DNA from: Zhenhengia yiwuensis
GTDB taxonomy: Bacteria; Bacillota; Clostridia; Lachnospirales; Cellulosilyticaceae
DNA: 64,000 nucleotides
NCBI RefSeq assembly: GCF_014384995.1
Contig: NZ_JACRSY010000004.1
Coordinates: 1 to 64,000 of the forward strand
Direction: 5' to 3'
The translations under genes and the position numbers were made by a program. Each line of letters begins with the position of its first letter. Position 1 is the first letter of the stretch. This document shows, piece after piece, positions 50,440 to 58,941 of this stretch. The notes under the pieces were generated by a model. The model worked only from the letters and a program-made list of their open reading frames with translations. It had not been told where the DNA came from and made no database searches.

Positions 50440-51810
50440 ATGATTGCACGTATTAAAGAAAAGGTCAAAAGGTACATAGAAGAACAAAAGCTCATTCAAA
50501 AAGGGGATACCATTATTGTAGGTGTATCTGGTGGAGCGGATTCTATGATGCTATTACATTTTTTGAATTCTCATAAGGCTTTTTATGGGATTAAACTTAA
50601 AGTTGCCCATGTACACCATGGCATTCGTAAAGAAGCAGATGATGATAGGGATTATGTTAAAGAAATGTGTAGGGAGTGGCAAATTCCTTGCTATATACAT
50701 GCCTGTAACATTAAAGAACTTGCAAGGCTAAATAAAATAAGTGAAGAAGAGGCAGGAAGAATAGAAAGATATAACTTCTTTATATCTTTAACAAATCAAA
50801 ATGATAAAATTGCTACAGCGCATAATACTAACGACCAAGCAGAGACAATGATTATGCGTTTTCTAAGAGGGGCAGATATTAAAGGTCTAAGAGGCATTCA
50901 GCCCAAAAGGGATAATATTATTAGACCTATCTTATGTCTGACGAGAGAAGAAATAGAAACATATTGCAAAGAGTATAAGATTAATTACCATGATGACCAT
51001 ACTAATTTTGAGACAATCTATACACGTAATAAGATAAGACTTGAATGTATACCTTATATTAGGCAGAATTTTAATGAGAATATTGTAAGTACTTTGTTTG
51101 AGCATAGTCAGCTTTATCAGGAAGAAGAAGCTTTCTTGGAAGACTATATACAAAAAGTCTTTGAAAAGGTGGTAACTAAAGCAGACATGCAGCTTAAAAT
51201 TTCCATTAATGCGCTAGCACAAGAAAAGGTTTATATCCAAAAAAAACTTATTCATAAATGTTTAGAAAGTTTCATAGGACATAGTAAGGATATTACGCTT
51301 TTACATGTTAAAAGTGTTTTAGAGCTTGTAGAGAGGCAAAATGGTAAAAAAATCTGTTTGCCTTACGAAACAGTAGCTCATAGAGTTTATGAGGATATTG
51401 TCTTAAGTAAGGAAAATGAGGGAGTAATTTCTAATTATGAGTACACCCTTGAACTGGGCATAAATAATATAGAAGACTTGGATATGCAGTTGAACTTGCA
51501 ATGTGTACCAAGGAAAACATTTGAACAATCCCAGCAAAATATGTATACTAAATATGTGGATTATGATAAAATAAGGGATAGCTTGCATTTAAGGACAAGA
51601 CGAGTGGATGATTACATTGTCCTTCAAAATGGATCTAAAAAGTTAAAGAAATTATATATAGACGAAAAAATTCCACAGCATAAAAGAAGTACACATCCTA
51701 TTATTGCAGATGGAAATGAAGTCGTATGGGTTTTAGATTCTAGGCTAAATATTGATTATTTTGTCACGGATCAGACTAGACATATACTAGAAATTAAAGT
51801 TATTAAATAA
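50440..51810 (+). CDS. tilS: tRNA(Ile)-lysidine synthase
   Basis: 456 residues. The N-terminal PP-loop ATPase has VGVSGGADSMMLLHFL (about 28-43), VHHGIRKEADDD, and ATAHNTNDQAETMIMRFLRGADIKGLRGI. Linker and C-terminal tRNA-recognition domains follow, ending with KLKKLYIDEKIPQHKR and VVWVLDSRLN. It converts C34 of tRNA-Ile(CAT) to lysidine so that it reads AUA. ATG 50440 is six bases after AAAGGA; an in-frame GTG at 50425 precedes that site and is rejected. The order tilS-hpt-ftsH is conserved in Firmicutes. Confidence 0.95.
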   Translation: MIARIKEKVKRYIEEQKLIQKGDTIIVGVSGGADSMMLLHFLNSHKAFYGIKLKVAHVHHGIRKEADDDRDYVKEMCREWQIPCYIHACNIKELARLNKISEEEAGRIERYNFFISLTNQNDKIATAHNTNDQAETMIMRFLRGADIKGLRGIQPKRDNIIRPILCLTREEIETYCKEYKINYHDDHTNFETIYTRNKIRLECIPYIRQNFNENIVSTLFEHSQLYQEEEAFLEDYIQKVFEKVVTKADMQLKISINALAQEKVYIQKKLIHKCLESFIGHSKDITLLHVKSVLELVERQNGKKICLPYETVAHRVYEDIVLSKENEGVISNYEYTLELGINNIEDLDMQLNLQCVPRKTFEQSQQNMYTKYVDYDKIRDSLHLRTRRVDDYIVLQNGSKKLKKLYIDEKIPQHKRSTHPIIADGNEVVWVLDSRLNIDYFVTDQTRHILEIKVIK

Positions 51811-51829
51811 CCAAAGCTCAGGAGGGATT

Positions 51830-52351
51830 ATGTTGAAGTTAGAAACACTCATATCAGAACAAGATATCCAAAGAAGAATTGAAGAATTAGGGGCGCAAAT
51901 ATCTAAGGATTATGATGGTAAAGAAATTATCATGCTTTGCGTACTTAAAGGTGGGGTTATGTTTATGACAGACCTTGCAAAACGTGTTACAGTACCAATG
52001 AAGATGGAATTTATGGCTGTATCTAGCTACGGTGATGAGTATAAAAGCTCAGGTATCGTAAAAATCCTGAAAGATTTAGATGAACCAATTGATGGTAAAC
52101 ACGTGCTTATCGTAGAGGATATCATTGATTCAGGTCGTACACTTAGTTATTTAAAAAATATTTTAGAAGGAAGAAACCCAAGCAGTGTTAAAATTTGTAC
52201 ATTACTTGATAAACCAGATCAACGTGTAGTGGATGTAGAGGTAGATTATGTAGGATTTACTATACCAGATAGCTTTGTTATCGGTTATGGTCTTGATTAT
52301 CATCAATTCTATAGAAACCTTCCTTATATTGCTGTAAATAAAGGGGAATAA
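51830..52351 (+). CDS. hpt: Hypoxanthine phosphoribosyltransferase
   Basis: 173 residues. The PRPP motif VLIVEDIIDSGRTLSYL (about 93-108) and VLKGGVMFMTDLAKRV, YGDEYKSSG, LLDKPDQR and FVIGYGLDY place it in the bacterial HPRT family. It salvages hypoxanthine and guanine. Start ATG 51830 or TTG 51833, both after AGGAGGG. It lies between tilS and ftsH. Confidence 0.96.
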   Translation: MLKLETLISEQDIQRRIEELGAQISKDYDGKEIIMLCVLKGGVMFMTDLAKRVTVPMKMEFMAVSSYGDEYKSSGIVKILKDLDEPIDGKHVLIVEDIIDSGRTLSYLKNILEGRNPSSVKICTLLDKPDQRVVDVEVDYVGFTIPDSFVIGYGLDYHQFYRNLPYIAVNKGE

Positions 52352-52391
52352 CACAAGTACATTATTTTAACGCCAGGAAGGAGGAGAGAAT

Positions 52392-54341
52392 TTGAAAGGT
52401 AAAATGAAAGGGAGTATGCTCTATCTCATTATAGTTGGGATTTTATTAGTCGCAATTTTATTTGGAGCAAACCAAAACTTTGTTAGTCAAAAACAACAAC
52501 TTAACTTAGGCGATTTTATTACAAACTTATCATCCGGCAATATTGCTAAAATGGACGTAGAACTTGCGTCAGATGGCAGTACAGCTTATGTAAGCTTTAA
52601 ATTAAAAGACCAAGGAAATTATGTAGCATCAGAAGGAATTGTACCGATGGATCAAAGTGCATTCTTTGATTATGTACTTAAAGAGGTACCACCAGAATTA
52701 ATGGCTACATGGGAATTTGATGGCTATGTTCAACAACCAAGCCTATTCTTCCCAATTTTACAAATTGTACTGATTGTAGGTATGTTTATCTTCATTATGG
52801 TATTCTTCATGCAACAAATGCAAGGCGGCGGTGGCGGTGGCGGCGGCGGCCGTGGTGTTATGTCATTTGGTAAGAGTAAAGCAAAAATGACAGTTGATGA
52901 TAAAGGTTCAACAACTTTCAAGGATGTTGCTGGTCTTGATGAAGAGAAAGAAGAAGTAGCAGAACTTGTAGACTTCCTTAAAAATCCTAGAAAATACACT
53001 GAGATTGGTGCAAAAATTCCAAAAGGTATTCTCCTTGTAGGACCTCCTGGAACAGGTAAAACATTACTTGCAAAAGCTGTAGCAGGTGAAGCACAAGTAC
53101 CATTCTTCAGTATTTCAGGTTCAGACTTCGTAGAAATGTTTGTTGGTGTCGGTGCATCTCGTGTACGTGACCTTTTCGAACAAGCCAAGAAAAATGCACC
53201 AGCCATCGTATTTATCGATGAGATTGATGCGGTAGGTAGAAAGCGTGGCGCAGGTCTTGGTGGCGGTCACGATGAAAGAGAACAAACACTTAATCAATTA
53301 CTTGTTGAGATGGATGGTTTTGGTATTAATGAAGGGGTTATTGTAGTGGCTGCTACAAACCGTGCAGATATCCTTGACCCAGCCCTTCTTAGACCAGGTC
53401 GTTTCGATAGACAGGTAGTAGTAGGTAGACCGGACGTTAAAGGTCGTGAATCTATCCTTAAGGTACATGCAAAAGGTAAACCTCTTAATGAAGATGTAGA
53501 CCTTAAAGTTATTGCTCGTACAACACCAGGTTTTACAGGTGCAGACCTTGCCAACTTAATGAATGAAGCAGCACTTCTTACAGCACGTCATAATAAACGT
53601 GCCATCGATATGGAAGAAGTTCAAAAAGCTTTCATTAAAATTACAGTAGGTACAGAGAAGAAGAGTCACCTTGTTACAGATAAAGAAAAACGTATTACTG
53701 CATTCCATGAAGTAGGGCATGCATTAATCCATGAACTTTTAGAAACACTTGACCCAGTACACAGTGTATCAATTATTCCGACAGGTTTTGCTGGTGGTTA
53801 TACAATGCCTCTTCCAAAAGAAGATAAGCTTTATATGACTAAAACAAGAATGTTAGATGAGATTGTATCTTTACTTGGCGGTCGTGCTGCCGAAGAATTA
53901 GTATTTGGTGACATTACAACAGGTGCTTCTAATGATATTGAACGTGCAACTAATATTGCACGTGATATGGTTACTAAATATGGTATGAGTGAGCTTGGTC
54001 CAATCAAGTTTGGTGATGAACAAGAAGAAGTATTCCTTGGACGTGACTTCTCTCATCAACGTAACTATAGTGAAGACGTAGCAACAGCTATCGACCATCA
54101 TATCCGTAGTATTGTAGAAGATGCTTATGATAGATCCAAACAACTTCTTACAGATAATATGGATACTCTAAATCGTGCATCAGAAGTATTACTTACAAAA
54201 GAAAAAATTACTGGTCATGAATTTAGAAAAATTATGCGTGGCGAAGATGTTGATATGGAAGTTCTAGATGAACAAAGTATCTTTGAGATGGCTAAGCAAA
54301 TGGAACAAGCTGATCAAGAAGAAGCTGAAAGAGAACTATAA
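52392..54341 (+). CDS. ftsH: ATP-dependent zinc metalloprotease FtsH
   Basis: 649 residues. Two membrane helices (about 8-25 and 115-137) flank an extracytoplasmic domain. A glycine run (about 141-152) leads into the AAA domain with Walker A GPPGTGKT (about 217-224), Walker B FIDEIDAVG, the pore loop FVEMFVGVGASRVRDLF and the SRH region ATNRADILDPALLRPGRFDRQ. The zinc site HEVGH is at about 439-443. It degrades unneeded or misfolded membrane proteins. The TTG start is behind GGAGGAG. Confidence 0.97.
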   Translation: MKGKMKGSMLYLIIVGILLVAILFGANQNFVSQKQQLNLGDFITNLSSGNIAKMDVELASDGSTAYVSFKLKDQGNYVASEGIVPMDQSAFFDYVLKEVPPELMATWEFDGYVQQPSLFFPILQIVLIVGMFIFIMVFFMQQMQGGGGGGGGGRGVMSFGKSKAKMTVDDKGSTTFKDVAGLDEEKEEVAELVDFLKNPRKYTEIGAKIPKGILLVGPPGTGKTLLAKAVAGEAQVPFFSISGSDFVEMFVGVGASRVRDLFEQAKKNAPAIVFIDEIDAVGRKRGAGLGGGHDEREQTLNQLLVEMDGFGINEGVIVVAATNRADILDPALLRPGRFDRQVVVGRPDVKGRESILKVHAKGKPLNEDVDLKVIARTTPGFTGADLANLMNEAALLTARHNKRAIDMEEVQKAFIKITVGTEKKSHLVTDKEKRITAFHEVGHALIHELLETLDPVHSVSIIPTGFAGGYTMPLPKEDKLYMTKTRMLDEIVSLLGGRAAEELVFGDITTGASNDIERATNIARDMVTKYGMSELGPIKFGDEQEEVFLGRDFSHQRNYSEDVATAIDHHIRSIVEDAYDRSKQLLTDNMDTLNRASEVLLTKEKITGHEFRKIMRGEDVDMEVLDEQSIFEMAKQMEQADQEEAEREL

Positions 54342-54355
54342 GAAAAAGGTATATT

Positions 54356-54389
54356 AAAAAGCTTAGGGGAACAGCCTAAGCTTTTTTTT
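54356..54389 (+). terminator. Intrinsic terminator after ftsH
   Basis: Stem AAAAGCTTAGG/CCTAAGCTTTT with a short loop, then seven or more T. Confidence 0.9.
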
Positions 54390-54441
54390 ATGCAGTAGGG
54401 TATGCTATAATGCTACTAGGTATTTAGAAGGGGTGCATAAT

Positions 54442-55227
54442 ATGAATTTACAAGAGATTAAACAAAGTCGTACTTGTTTCATGGGGAAGGAGATAGAATT
54501 CTATGAAGAAATAGATTCTACTAATATAAGGGCAAAAAACTGGAGTAAAGAAGGGGCTATAGAAGGCAGTTTAGTCATTGCTGAGAAGCAAAATGCCGGT
54601 AGAGGCAGAATGGGTAAACAGTGGGATTCTCCTAAAGGAGAGGGGATATGGATGAGCTTTATTGTGAAGCCAGTTATGAGCATAGAAAAAATACCTCAGT
54701 TGACCATTTTAGCAGGTCTAAGTATGTGCTACAGTATAAGGCAGGTAACGGGTTTGGATATATATATAAAATGGCCTAATGACCTTGTTGTAAACAATAA
54801 AAAGGTTTGTGGTATACTATGTGAGATGGTAAAGGTAAAAGATGAACTTGTAGTAGTCGTAGGGATTGGTGTAAATGTAAACAGTAAGAAATTTCCTGAT
54901 GACTTATCCCATGCAACTTCATTATATTTAGAAGGGAAAAAACTTTTCAGTAGGGAAAGTATTATTAAAAGTTTTTTAAGACGATTTGAAGAGAATTACA
55001 AGATCTATATCGAAACAGGTTCTCTTATGAACTTTATAGGAGATTATAAAAACTATTGTATAAATTTAAATAAGCAGGTAAAAATAATAGAAGGCCAACA
55101 AGAGTTTATAGGCTTTGTAAGAGATATAGACCAAGAAGCAAGACTTATAGTAGAAAAAGAAGATGGAAGCCTAATAAGTATTTTATCAGGTGATGTATCT
55201 GTCAGAGGTCTATATGGCTATGTTTAA
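54442..55227 (+). CDS. birA: Biotin--[acetyl-CoA-carboxylase] ligase (no DNA-binding domain)
   Basis: 261 residues of catalytic and C-terminal domains only: GKEIEFYEEIDSTNIRAK, the ATP/biotin loop GRGRMGKQWDSPKGEGIWMSF, IKWPNDLVVNNKKVCGILCEM, GIGVNVN. The N-terminal helix-turn-helix of bifunctional BirA is missing, so it should not repress biotin genes. ATG 54442 is eight bases after AAGGGG; the in-frame GTG at 54433 abuts that site. A TGCTATAAT element lies about 40 bp upstream as a possible extended -10. It probably starts the run birA to dus. Confidence 0.93.
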   Translation: MNLQEIKQSRTCFMGKEIEFYEEIDSTNIRAKNWSKEGAIEGSLVIAEKQNAGRGRMGKQWDSPKGEGIWMSFIVKPVMSIEKIPQLTILAGLSMCYSIRQVTGLDIYIKWPNDLVVNNKKVCGILCEMVKVKDELVVVVGIGVNVNSKKFPDDLSHATSLYLEGKKLFSRESIIKSFLRRFEENYKIYIETGSLMNFIGDYKNYCINLNKQVKIIEGQQEFIGFVRDIDQEARLIVEKEDGSLISILSGDVSVRGLYGYV

Positions 55228-55250
55228 CAGATGATAAAGGAGTTTTAAAG

Positions 55251-55688
55251 ATGGAAAAAACAATTGTTATTAGTGCATCACCATATAACCATAAATATTA
55301 CTTTGAACCAAGTTATAATGATATTCCAAGTGAAATCCAGGAAGAACTAATTGAAAGCATAGCGGCTATTGCTGAAAAAGTTAATGCTATTATCTCTTTA
55401 GGATTTGATGAAGTAGGACATATCTTTATTGAGCAAACTGCAGATGAAAGTGTATTTGCGGATGATATTGGTGCAGAGCTTGAAATTAAGAGATTCCAAA
55501 AAGAAAAAGATGAACTTTTAAAATCATTACAACTGTGGTACATGATTTACCGTAGTGAACAAGGTCAAATTGTAAAAGAAATTGTACTGATGCAGAGTAA
55601 AGGTTTAGAGCTTGAAGACATTTTAGATGAAATAGAAGCAAAATATGGTGAAGAAGCGAGAGTCTTTGCAGAGCAAGTATTAGACTAA
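55251..55688 (+). CDS. Conserved small cytoplasmic protein (DUF6145-like)
   Basis: 145 residues. The N-terminal part reads ISASPYNHKYYFEPSYNDIPSEIQEELI, the middle has VNAIISLGFDEVGHIFIEQ, and the C-terminal half (about 80-145) is helical and charged. It resembles the small Lachnospirales family that I recall as DUF6145, usually found beside birA or coaX; I am not certain of the family number. No motifs suggest catalysis. ATG follows AAAGGAG. It lies 23 bp after birA and 11 bp before coaX, so it is co-expressed with cofactor genes. Confidence 0.7.
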   Translation: MEKTIVISASPYNHKYYFEPSYNDIPSEIQEELIESIAAIAEKVNAIISLGFDEVGHIFIEQTADESVFADDIGAELEIKRFQKEKDELLKSLQLWYMIYRSEQGQIVKEIVLMQSKGLELEDILDEIEAKYGEEARVFAEQVLD

Positions 55689-55699
55689 GGAGGATTACT

Positions 55700-56470
55700 A
55701 TGATTTTAGTAATGGATGTAGGCAATACCAATATTGTCCTTGGCGCAATGGAAGGGGACAAGCTTATAGCAAGTTTTAGACTTACAACGCAGACACCAAG
55801 AACATCAGATGAATATGGTGTAACCATTATAAGTATGCTGAATCAAAAGGGTATTAAGCATACAGATATTAAGGCTATTATTATTGCGTCTGTTGTACCA
55901 GATATTATGTATTCACTAACTAACTGTATTAAACGTTATTTTGGGTTAAAGCCTATGATTGTAGGACCTGGTCTTAAAACGGGCATAGCTATTCGTACAG
56001 ATAATCCAAAAGAAGTAGGGGCAGGCCGTATTGTAAATTGTGTAGCTGCTTATGAACGATTAGGTGGACCATGTATGGCTATTGATTTTGGAACAGCTAC
56101 TACTTATGATGTGGTTAATGAAAAGGGGGAATTCATAGCAGGTATTACTTCACCAGGTATACGCATTTGTGCAGATGCTATGTTCCAAAGGGCAGCGCAG
56201 CTTCCACATATTGAGATTAAAAAAACTAAGAGTATACTTGATGCTAAGAATACAATTACAAGTATGCAGACAGGACTTGTGTATGGGTACATAGGGCAAG
56301 TTGAATACATTGTAAAAAAAGTAAAAGAAGCTTTAGATGCACCTCATATGAAAGTTATTGCAACAGGAGGCTATGCAAAGATTATTCAAGATGGAACAGA
56401 TGTCATTGATTATTATGATGGCTTATTGACTTTAAAAGGACTGAATATAATTTATCACAAAAATAGATAG
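55700..56470 (+). CDS. coaX: Type III pantothenate kinase
   Basis: 256 residues. ASKHA-fold motifs MILVMDVGNTNIVLGAM (phosphate 1), GAGRIVNCVAAYERLGGPCMAIDFGTATTYDVV (Asp and phosphate 2), GGITSPGIRICADAM-type loop (here AGITSPGIRICADAM) and VIATGGYAKII. It catalyses the first step of CoA synthesis and is insensitive to CoA feedback. ATG follows AAGGAGG. birA-x-coaX-dus appears to be one operon. Confidence 0.96.
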   Translation: MILVMDVGNTNIVLGAMEGDKLIASFRLTTQTPRTSDEYGVTIISMLNQKGIKHTDIKAIIIASVVPDIMYSLTNCIKRYFGLKPMIVGPGLKTGIAIRTDNPKEVGAGRIVNCVAAYERLGGPCMAIDFGTATTYDVVNEKGEFIAGITSPGIRICADAMFQRAAQLPHIEIKKTKSILDAKNTITSMQTGLVYGYIGQVEYIVKKVKEALDAPHMKVIATGGYAKIIQDGTDVIDYYDGLLTLKGLNIIYHKNR

Positions 56471-56481
56471 GATGATACAAA

Positions 56482-57453
56482 GTGAAATTTAAAAATATAA
56501 CAACGCCAAATGATGTGTTTCTTGCACCAATGGCGGGTATTACAGATTTACCATTTAGGTTAATCTGTAAAGAGTTCGGGGCAGGGATGGTTTATACTGA
56601 AATGGTAAGCGCAAAAGGCTTATTCTATGACAGTGAAAAATCAAGAATTTTACTCAGTGTAGAAGAGGGAGAACATCCTGTAGGTGCACAGCTCTTTGGA
56701 AGTGATCCTCAAATTATGAGTGAGATGGCTAAAGTAGTGTGCGAGAGTGATGTGGATTTTATTGATATCAATATGGGATGTCCGGCACCTAAGATTACAA
56801 AAAATGGAGAAGGTTCAGCACTTCTTAAGAATCCTGAACTGATCGGTGAAATTGTATATGCTGTATCTCATGCTATTGATAAGCCGCTTACAGTTAAAAT
56901 ACGTAAAGGTTTTGATGATACATGTGTGAATGCTGTAGAAGTTGCAAAAGTTATCGAGCAGGCTGGTGCAAGCTTATTAACCATTCATGGACGTACAAGA
57001 GAGCAATTCTATAGTGGTGAGGCGGACTGGGATATCATTAAAAAGGTTAAAGAAGCGGTTAATATTCCTATTGTAGGGAATGGTGATGTAAGAGAGCCTC
57101 AGGATGCAAAGAGAATGATGGATTATACAGGATGTGACGGTGTACTTATTGCACGTGCAGCGCAAGGAAATCCATGGATTTTCTCACGTACAAATCATTA
57201 CTTTAAAACAGGTGAAGTACTTCCAGAACCGACATTAGAAGAACGTATTCCTGTTATTTTGAAGCATGCACAAATGCTTGTAGCACATAAAGGAGAGTTT
57301 ATAGGCGTAAGAGAGATGCGTACGCACCTTACTGCTTATGTAAAAGGTATTCATGGTGCGACAGGGTTTAGAAGAAGACTAACAGCAGTAGAAACTTTAG
57401 ATGATATTAAATTCTTATTAGAGGACATACAAAATGAGTTAAAAAGCTTATAA
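56482..57453 (+). CDS. dusB: tRNA-dihydrouridine synthase (DusB type)
   Basis: 323 residues, an FMN TIM barrel plus C-terminal helical domain. VFLAPMAGITDLPFRLICKEFGAGMVYTEMVSAKGL, IDINMGCPAPKITKNGEGSALLKNP with the catalytic Cys, TVKIRKGF, LTIHGRTREQFYSGEADW and VGNGDVREPQDAKRMMDYTGCDGVLIARAAQGNPW. It reduces uridines in the tRNA D-loop. GTG start 11 bp after coaX. dusB follows coaX in many Firmicutes. Confidence 0.95.
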   Translation: MKFKNITTPNDVFLAPMAGITDLPFRLICKEFGAGMVYTEMVSAKGLFYDSEKSRILLSVEEGEHPVGAQLFGSDPQIMSEMAKVVCESDVDFIDINMGCPAPKITKNGEGSALLKNPELIGEIVYAVSHAIDKPLTVKIRKGFDDTCVNAVEVAKVIEQAGASLLTIHGRTREQFYSGEADWDIIKKVKEAVNIPIVGNGDVREPQDAKRMMDYTGCDGVLIARAAQGNPWIFSRTNHYFKTGEVLPEPTLEERIPVILKHAQMLVAHKGEFIGVREMRTHLTAYVKGIHGATGFRRRLTAVETLDDIKFLLEDIQNELKSL

Positions 57454-57514
57454 ATATGGCATATACCTTTTCCTTAGTGAATAGATATGAGTAAAAGTTC
57501 ATGGAGGATCAGAT

Positions 57515-58357
57515 ATGAGCCAATTTGCATGTATATCTTTTGAAGAAGATAATATAATAGTATCAAAAGAAAAGTCCCTTAGATATCCTCATCTTAAGAT
57601 AAGCCTTGATATTCAAGAAATAGCTGGGATTGAAGGATATAAGGTAAATACACCTAGACCTTTTAAAAAATGCCCTACTAAGTATTGGGACAAGTTAGAA
57701 AAGGAGCTTCTTTTAAGAGATGTAACTTACGCCTATTTAAAGGGAGCGGAGAAAAGCTTTAATCCTTTTAATAGAATAGAGATTGTAACAGGAGATGAAG
57801 TGCGTCCTTTACTTTCTTCTATGATTTTGCAGTATATTTATAAGTATAAGCTTATAGAACCTAGGCCTTATGAAACAAAAGTAGGCATTATTACAGGGAG
57901 AATACATGAAACTGTAGATTTAATTGCTAATATTAAAGATGAGATAACGGACTTAACTTTATATACAAAAGAGCCTTTGGCATATAAAGAAGTTGTGCAA
58001 GAGCTTAATAGGCTCATAAAGCTAAGAGTAAGAGCAGTAGCACTCAAGGTAGAAGCACTTAATGAGATGGATATTATTTTCGATTTGAATGGAGCAGGGC
58101 AATATGCACTAGGATGTAATCCTAAAGCCATCTATATTGATTATAAAAATCAAACAAGAAGGTATATGCAACAATTTATAGGCCCACCTCCTAGAATATG
58201 GTATGAGTTTGATATAATATGTCGTAGTCAATCCTTAAGTGTACCTTTTTTACAAGCTGTACTTTATGCACAGGGTTTAACCCATGGTTTATTAAGGAAA
58301 GAAATAAACAATTTAGACCTTACTTTAGGCAAAGTTTACACAAGGCGCATAAGTTGA
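57515..58357 (+). CDS. Unrecognised conserved-looking protein with Rossmann-like C-terminal half
   Basis: 280 residues; I do not recognise the family. No signal peptide or membrane helix. The N-terminal half is mixed alpha/beta and includes KVNTPRPFKKCPTKYWDKLEKELL. The second half reads TKVGIITGRIHETVDLIANI, DLTLYTKEPLAYKEVV, RAVALKVEAL and MDIIFDLNGAGQYAL at regular spacing. That is what a nucleotide-binding Rossmann domain of the dehydrogenase type would give, though the first loop (GIITGR) is not a classic GxGxxG. ATG follows GGAGGAT. It lies 61 bp after dusB, and its stop codon overlaps the greA promoter. Probably a genuine gene by coding pattern and start site. Confidence 0.6.
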   Translation: MSQFACISFEEDNIIVSKEKSLRYPHLKISLDIQEIAGIEGYKVNTPRPFKKCPTKYWDKLEKELLLRDVTYAYLKGAEKSFNPFNRIEIVTGDEVRPLLSSMILQYIYKYKLIEPRPYETKVGIITGRIHETVDLIANIKDEITDLTLYTKEPLAYKEVVQELNRLIKLRVRAVALKVEALNEMDIIFDLNGAGQYALGCNPKAIYIDYKNQTRRYMQQFIGPPPRIWYEFDIICRSQSLSVPFLQAVLYAQGLTHGLLRKEINNLDLTLGKVYTRRIS

Positions 58358-58382
58358 CATCCAGCATAGAGTAGGTTATAAT
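58354..58382 (+). promoter_or_regulatory. Consensus sigma-A promoter of greA-lysS
   Basis: TTGACA (58354-58359), 17-bp spacer, TATAAT (58377-58382), a perfect match in both hexamers. The -35 overlaps the stop codon of the preceding gene. Confidence 0.8.
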
Positions 58383-58428
58383 TTTAAAATTAATAGTTTA
58401 ATGCGCTTTAGAAAGGGAGTATTTTAAA

Positions 58429-58908
58429 ATGGCAGATAAACAAATATTACTCACATATGAGGGGATTAAAGCCTTAGAAAAAGAACTTGAAGATCTCAAA
58501 ACAGTTGAACGTAATAAAGTAGCAGTTGAATTAAAAGAAGCAAGAGCCCAAGGCGACTTATCAGAAAATGCTGAGTACGATGCGGCTAAAGATAGACAAG
58601 CAGAGATTGAAACACGTATTGTTGAAATCGAAAAAATGCTTAAAAACGTTGTAGTTATTGATGCTGACGAGCAAGCTTCAGATACAGTTAAGCCAGGACA
58701 TAGAGTTAAATTATATGATGAAGCATTTGAAGAAGAAGTAGAGTACCTTATTGTAGGTTCTACAGAAGCAGACCCAATAAATGGTAAAATCTCAAATGAA
58801 TCACCAGTAGGTGCGGCACTCATTGGGCATCAAGTGGGTGACGAAGTTTTAGTAGAGACAGAATTCGGAACAGATAAATACAAAATTTTAGCTATTTCTA
58901 ATAACTAA
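58429..58908 (+). CDS. greA: Transcription elongation factor GreA
   Basis: 159 residues. An N-terminal antiparallel coiled coil (about 9-78) carries the tip KEARAQGDLSENAEYDAAKDRQAEIE with acidic residues that stimulate RNA cleavage by stalled polymerase. The C-terminal FKBP-like domain has ISNESPVGAALIGHQVGDEVLVET. ATG follows GAAAGGGAG. 33 bp upstream of lysS, as in many Firmicutes. Confidence 0.97.
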   Translation: MADKQILLTYEGIKALEKELEDLKTVERNKVAVELKEARAQGDLSENAEYDAAKDRQAEIETRIVEIEKMLKNVVVIDADEQASDTVKPGHRVKLYDEAFEEEVEYLIVGSTEADPINGKISNESPVGAALIGHQVGDEVLVETEFGTDKYKILAISNN

Positions 58909-58941
58909 GGATAAAGTTAGAAGTACGGAGGAGGAAATATT

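Noticed and set aside
52730..53206. Long open frame on the minus strand inside ftsH.
   Set aside because: Antisense shadow of a highly conserved AAA protease with biased codons; the translation has no recognisable domain.
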